Assembly: GCA_963678705.1 (NCBI GenBank)
Contig: OY783205.1
Location: forward strand, 2,046,001-2,110,000
Length of the DNA: 64,000 nt
Direction of reading: 5' to 3'
Source of the DNA: Panorpa germanica
Taxonomy: Eukaryota; Arthropoda; Insecta; Mecoptera; Panorpidae
The notes under the pieces were generated by a model that was not told where the DNA came from, searched no databases, and worked only from the letters and a program-made list of their open reading frames with translations. Positions within the stretch are counted from its first letter, which is position 1, and every line of letters begins with the position of its first letter. Of the stretch, positions 59,037 to 64,000 are shown piece after piece. The position numbers and the translations under genes are program-made.

Positions 59037-62000
59037 TATTATAGTCTTTTAAATAGTTGCATACATGTTCATGTACTATGGTATATTACAAAAAAAAGAC
59101 TACAGCAAGATCTTGCGATAGCTACAGTAAGGCAAGATATTGAAACTGGAGCAGTAAAAGATAAAGATTTATTTCATTGCAAGTATTGTTTAGTAATTTT
59201 AATGAAATGGATAAGGTGAGAAAACATTTTAGAAGTAAGTAAATACTAAGTAAAATGCGTTACGTAAACTGAACATAACTTAGTACTTTTCCTGAAGACT
59301 GGACTCAATACAACTTGTGTGATGTTGGTAATACTAAAGAAGCGGGAGGAGGAGCAATTTGCCAACTAAAGCTGCACGCATAATTATCCCAACGCTAATC
59401 ATGTTGAAGAAACACATATAGTTAAGTACACATGCACTCGCATCTCGGGCTGCATAAAAAGTCAGTGCGGTAAGAACTTTGTTATACAGTCCCGTATTTG
59501 TGGAACACACTAGCATCATGACTTACGCGATTTCTATAGTGGTGCTACTTTAAGTTTTTAAATTTAAAATATTCACTGGCATTCAACAAGATCTGGTAAA
59601 GTAGACATAAAGTAGACATAACAAACTCAATGTTACAAACATATTATTATCATTAAATACGTTCAACGAATATCTGTCTTTTAAGGGGATACGGTTTTAC
59701 CTTATTTTTTCATTTTCTTATATTTGTTTATATTAATGTACAACATATTAAGTTTATTGTGTGAAAATTTGAAGTCGATTGGAGAAAAACTGTCGGAGAT
59801 TTAGACTTTAAAGTCTTCACCTCTCTGGTCTGGTTTTGTCTTACTTTTGAAACTTTTAATGCGTTGTTCTCACACATACCTTTTTCAGAGTCGGTGCCCT
59901 TTTTAGCTGAAAATCTACTGGGCCGATTCTTTTAAAATTTTGCACATTTTTTCTTTACATAAATTTCGTGGTAACGGTGTTCAGTTTTTTTTAATTTTTT
60001 TAGAATACCAAAGTTTTTGATTCTTTTCATGAAAAATCGGTATTTTGACTGAATTGAAAAATCAATAAAAAATAACTCGATAGAGTTACCTGCAGAAATT
60101 TATCAACTAATGAAATTATTTTGGATTTTTGATTTCAGAAAATCCATTGATGAGTTATGAGTGGCACCGTAATGTTACTTTTTTGCAACGTCTGCGGAGA
60201 TTCGCTGTCAATGGCTCATTTCTTGATATTTATTTATGAAAACTTCACAAAGTGTTTTTTAAATAATATTTTATCATGTAGTGATTGTAGTAATAATTAT
60301 ATATTAACTGTGTCCTTAAAAACATTATCGAAAATATGCTTTTAATTATCGTTTTCTCTTCATATAATAGCATAAAATAATTTATGTTTCTCCTATTTGC
60401 AGTGGCGCGCCTTAGATTCCCGTATGAAAATTTGTTGGGGGGGGCCAAATAATCGGTAAAGATTTTTTACAAAAGGAACAAAAACGCTCACATTGAATTT
60501 AAATAATTATATATTGATTATACGTTATTACTTACAATTAATACTCCTAGGAACTAAGTTAGCCAAACAATTCAAATCAAATATACACTTTTCTTGCGTT
60601 TTGTTCGGCGAACTTATTTATTAAATCAATTATAGAAGCGAAACTGAAGGCGCTTTCAGCTTTTCTAAATGGTCTGCTTCTATAGACAATAGTGACAAGT
60701 CTGATAGCCTTTCCAGTCCCATAGAAGTGTTTAGAAGAATAGAAAGCATGGTGTTGTTACCTCCGGAAAACTGGATGCAAGGCAATTGAATTTTATCAGT
60801 AATAATTCCATGAGTTCCTTACGGAATGAATTTTCTGAATTTCAGATTTTAAGCATATTTGCAAAGCAATTAATTGTTCATAAAGATCAACTGACATGTC
60901 TTTACTGTATTTAGCAGACAATTTTTCTGCATACTTTTTATTATTTCGTTTGAAAAAGATGAGAGTTTCTCCGGTTGCAATACTTCGAACATACTACTTA
61001 GGTCACAGAGGCTCTGAAATCTTTGTTTAGTTTGAGAAATGAATCTATCTAAACAGCAATAGTATATATTGATTTTGATGTTCAATTCTATGTTTGAAAT
61101 TCTCTCATCTTTTCATGACTCATCAAAAAAACGCTTCGTTATCTTCCTTCTTTTATTTTTGAAAACAGTTATTACACCCAACTGTTTTACTAAATCTCAG
61201 GACTCGTTCAGCAAACCATGGCATGAATTTGGATTTCTTATTTCGCTCAGTCTATTCAAAAGATTACTTAGAAAAATGTTAGCTTTTTGTAAGTCATTAA
61301 TTTCAAGCTGTAGAGCTTAAGAAACAGGATTAATGATTTCAAATAGTAAAGAAAAAAAGGCGACAAGCACTACAAAATCGTAGATCTCTGAAATGATAAT
61401 TACATTTTTACATTCGTCACGTTCGTCTTTTTTAGTGGAAATTAAATTCAGTTGGTATAAAAATTTCATTATTAATGAATAATTTTTCCTAATAACTGAT
61501 AAAGCGTCGTTTCTTATAGACCATCTAGTAGGACACATCATTTTGAGGGTAATTTTATATTTTTCAAATGAATCGTTAGTCAACATTGACCAGCGTTTTA
61601 TACTATTGCTGAAAGAAGTATTTATTTTTTCTAAGTTATCGAGAAAAATGGACACTTCAGGAACACGTATCGCAGCATCGTTTAAAATTAAATTTTATGC
61701 GTGTGCCACACAATGAACATAATCGGCATTTGGGGCAGGCTCATTTTTAAGGGCTTGTAATATAATTTTTTCTAGGGAAGTACAGCCTAAGAGTTTAAGT
61801 GAGATTGTGCATAACATTTTACAAATTTTGGATTACACATGTTTGGAGCCCCTATAGCCCGGGGGCCTTTATCATTGATACGGTTGATACAGTGGTAGCT
61901 GCGCCACTGCCTATATTATACAGATATTTAGATACAACCGTTTTATTTTTAGCACAATTTGCTAAAATGGATGTACAAGCAACTCTCTGTCAGTTACATT

Positions 62001-62149
62001 AAGAATGTGTCCTACACATTTCAGTCAAACCACATCAAGAAATATGAGTCCCGATAATGGACTTGCCGATACCGTCATAGTTAGCTATCGGCACTAAGTA
62101 TAGCCAAATCAACGCCGAGCTTAATTCTACGTCTAACTTCATTTAAATT
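59037..62149 (-). repeat. Tandem unit 5 (3' flank only), interrupted by a retroelement
   Basis: Begins TTATTATAGTCTTTTAAATAG and is collinear with unit 3 through TTAAGGGGATACGGTTTTACC (59680) and with units 1-4 through TACAAGCAACTCTCTGTCAG (61975) to ACTTCATTTAAATT. A fifth zinc-finger gene would be expected past the retroelement, beyond the window. Confidence 0.8.
60400..61909 (-). mobile_element. hAT (ZMYM1-like) remnant in unit 5
   Basis: Termini CAGTGGCGCGCC and GCTGCGCCACTG, flanked by CCTATTTG and CCTATATT, decayed forms of the unit 4 duplication, so the insertion predates the duplication that made units 4 and 5. The minus strand encodes SIFLDNLEKINTSFSNSIKR and MMCPTRWSIRNDALSVI (TRW is a hallmark of this hAT group), then FEIINPVS. 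The N-terminal region is missing and there are frame breaks. It is not interrupted by the retroelement found in the unit 4 copy. Confidence 0.8.
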
Positions 62150-62409
62150 TGTTGGAATTACAAGACATTCCAACAGTATTGTTAATTCATGATTATCTCA
62201 AAGACTTGATTTATTATTTTATTTAATAAACTAGTTCAAAGCTATTGTTATTAAATTCTATAACAACAATCAAGGCGTTGATAGTTACACTAAATATTTT
62301 AATTGTCTATAAGAAATTTTGTCTGAGGACTTTCTGTATAATTTCAGTCTGAGGACTTATTAATTAATAAAATATATAATATATAACTGTGCATATAATA
62401 TCTGCTACA
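62150..62409 (+). repeat. 5' LTR of copia-type element
   Basis: Starts TGTTGGAATTACAAGACATT, ends CTGCTACA, about 260 bp, followed at 62411 by a TAGGTTATGGGCCCAG-type primer-binding site like that of Drosophila copia, known to pair with an internal part of initiator tRNA-Met. Confidence 0.7.
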
Positions 62410-64000
62410 ATAGGTTATGGGCCCAGATAACAGGTGCATTTAATTAAATTTAATTAAAAATTAATATGACGACATCAGTGAGTGCTACAAGATTTGAGCT
62501 GTTGAGTAAGGACAATTATGAAGCCTGGAAAATTCATGTTGAGGCGCTATTGATCAAAAATGATTTGTGGGAATATGTCAGTGGTGAAAAACCGATTCCT
62601 GTTGCTGCGGAAAATAATCAAGAAGAAAGAAATGGATGGATAAAAATTGATCGTAAAGCTAAGTCAGAAGTAATATTAGCAATTAGTTCAACGGAATTGC
62701 AGCATGTCCGAGGTTGTAATACTTCTCATGAAGTTTGGCAAAAACTTGCCTCAGTTTATGCTTCCAAAGGACCTGCAAGAAAAGCTTTATTACTTAAGCA
62801 ACTTATGCTTCACAAGATGTCTGAAGGTGGTGATGTCAGGGATCATGTAAACAAGTTTTCGGATATAGTTGATCGACTTGGAGCTATGGATATTGAAGTG
62901 AATAAAGATTTATTGTCTGTAATGTTATTATATAGTCTACCAGATAGCTATGAAGGTTTTAAATGTGCTATGGAATCACGTGATGAACTCTTGGAGGTTG
63001 AAGCTCTTAAGGTTAAGATACTTGAGAAGAGTGAAATTGGTTCAAATTCAGTTGTTGAGTTAGCTGGAAATGTAAGGGCTGAAAATCAACCGAGTTACAA
63101 AAATATTTTTAAAGGATATTGTTTTAAATGTGGAAAACAAGGACATAAGTCTCCTGAATGTCCAACTCAATTGAAACCAAATTTCAGAAGAAATGGACCA
63201 GATAGACAGAATAGATACACACAAGAAAACCAATGTTCTCAAGCGGATGATGATACTTTTGCAGTATTTAATGTTGAATTTGCTGGTAGTGTTCCAAGTT
63301 GTCGACCTTGGATTCTTGATAGTGGCTGTACAACACATTTATGTGGTGATAAACAATTATTTAAGTCTTTAAATGAAGAAATTAGTGGGAAAATAAATTT
63401 GGCTAATCAAGCAAGTAGTGAAATCAAAGGAAAAGGTACTGTTAATTTGTCGATTAGTAATGGTAAACAGCTGAGGTCAGTAGATTTTTCAAACACATTA
63501 TTTGTACCAGATTTAAGGTCAAATCTAGTATCAGTATGGATATGACTGGAAATGTTAAATTTGTTGCTGAAAGGCGTGGTGATCTCTATTATTTACAAGA
63601 AGGTAATGAAGAAGCTTGTATTGGAGAAGATAAAGCTAATTCTGAGTTATTGATGTGGCATTGTCGTATGGGTCATTTAAATGCTAAGGATTTATTTCGG
63701 GTGATTAATCAGAATACTACAAGTAAAGTAACCTCTGAACAATTGAAATGTTTGTCAAGATGTGAAGTGTGTCTACGAGGCAAGATGACAGGGTTACCGT
63801 TTTCAGGAAGTGAACGACAGAGTGAAGAACTTCTTGAAATAGTTCATACAGATATTGTTGGACCGTTTAGGACACAATCAGTGAATGGAGCAAAATATTT
63901 TATTACATTTATTGATGATTATTCTCGATGGTGTGAAGTATACTTTCTTAAACAGAAGAGTGGTGCACTAGAAGCTTTCAAAATGTATCAAAATCAAGCT
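62150..64000 (+). mobile_element. Ty1/copia retroelement fossil, 5' part, runs off window
   Basis: LTR, primer-binding site, gag-like region from about 62.47 kb with a CCHC zinc knuckle (CFKCGKQGHKSPEC), protease region with a DSG-type motif (ILDSGCTTHLCG) near 63.3 kb, and the start of integrase with an H..H..C..C zinc-binding motif and IVHTDIVGPF from about 63.65 kb. At least one break is visible; the remainder lies outside the window. Inserted in the 3' flank of tandem unit 5, which it interrupts after ACTTCATTTAAATT. It looks comparatively young, since most of the reading is open. Confidence 0.85.

Overview
The window looks like AT-rich nuclear DNA of an insect, or at least an arthropod. 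It carries spliced C2H2 zinc-finger genes of the type expanded in insect genomes, together with mariner, hAT, Helitron, LINE and Ty1/copia remnants and several families of short terminal-inverted-repeat (TIR) elements. There are no operons, rRNA, CRISPR arrays or recognisable tRNA genes. The order of insect cannot be fixed by eye. All alignments below are by eye.

Layout. (1) 1-1.5 kb: the 3' end of a plus-strand C2H2 zinc-finger gene. (2) 1.5-22 kb: mostly non-coding, with TIR elements of at least four families (TIRs beginning AATGGGCTTGTGTCC, CCCAGTAAACA, TTAA-GGAGG and GGGGCCCTATTCCTGAG), a dead mariner, one weak two-exon gene candidate near 10.3-10.8 kb, and a fold-back Helitron at 21.5-22.1 kb. 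(3) 22.1-64 kb: a tandem array of five diverged units. Units 1-4 each carry a minus-strand multi-exon C2H2 gene (finger exons at 23.1, 34.7, 43.1 and 54.2 kb). Unit 5 starts at 59.0 kb and leaves the window before its gene.

The four gene copies share exon order, splice phases, a 3' AATAAA, a near-invariant 231-bp upstream block and a CACGTGACGTCAC motif. They differ in finger number (5 plus a partial, 8, 5, and a frame-broken copy). Copy 2 alone keeps an exon resembling the second half of a ZAD domain. In copies 1, 3 and 4 about 0.7 kb is missing there, and the junction carries a short inverted copy of nearby sequence.

Because the units are paralogous, each serves as the empty site for insertions in the others. 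This shows an 8-bp target duplication for a ZMYM1-like hAT in unit 4 (a related copy in unit 5 and a remnant in unit 3). It also shows an 8-bp duplication around a 6.7-kb composite hAT between units 1 and 2 that is filled with a head-to-tail Helitron array, a 10-bp duplication around a LINE in unit 3 with a helicase-bearing Helitron directly beside it, and a clean insertion of a CCCAGTAAACA element in unit 2. Two copia-type retroelement fossils are present: a 3' fragment nested in the unit 4 hAT, and a 5' LTR to integrase portion that runs off the right edge.
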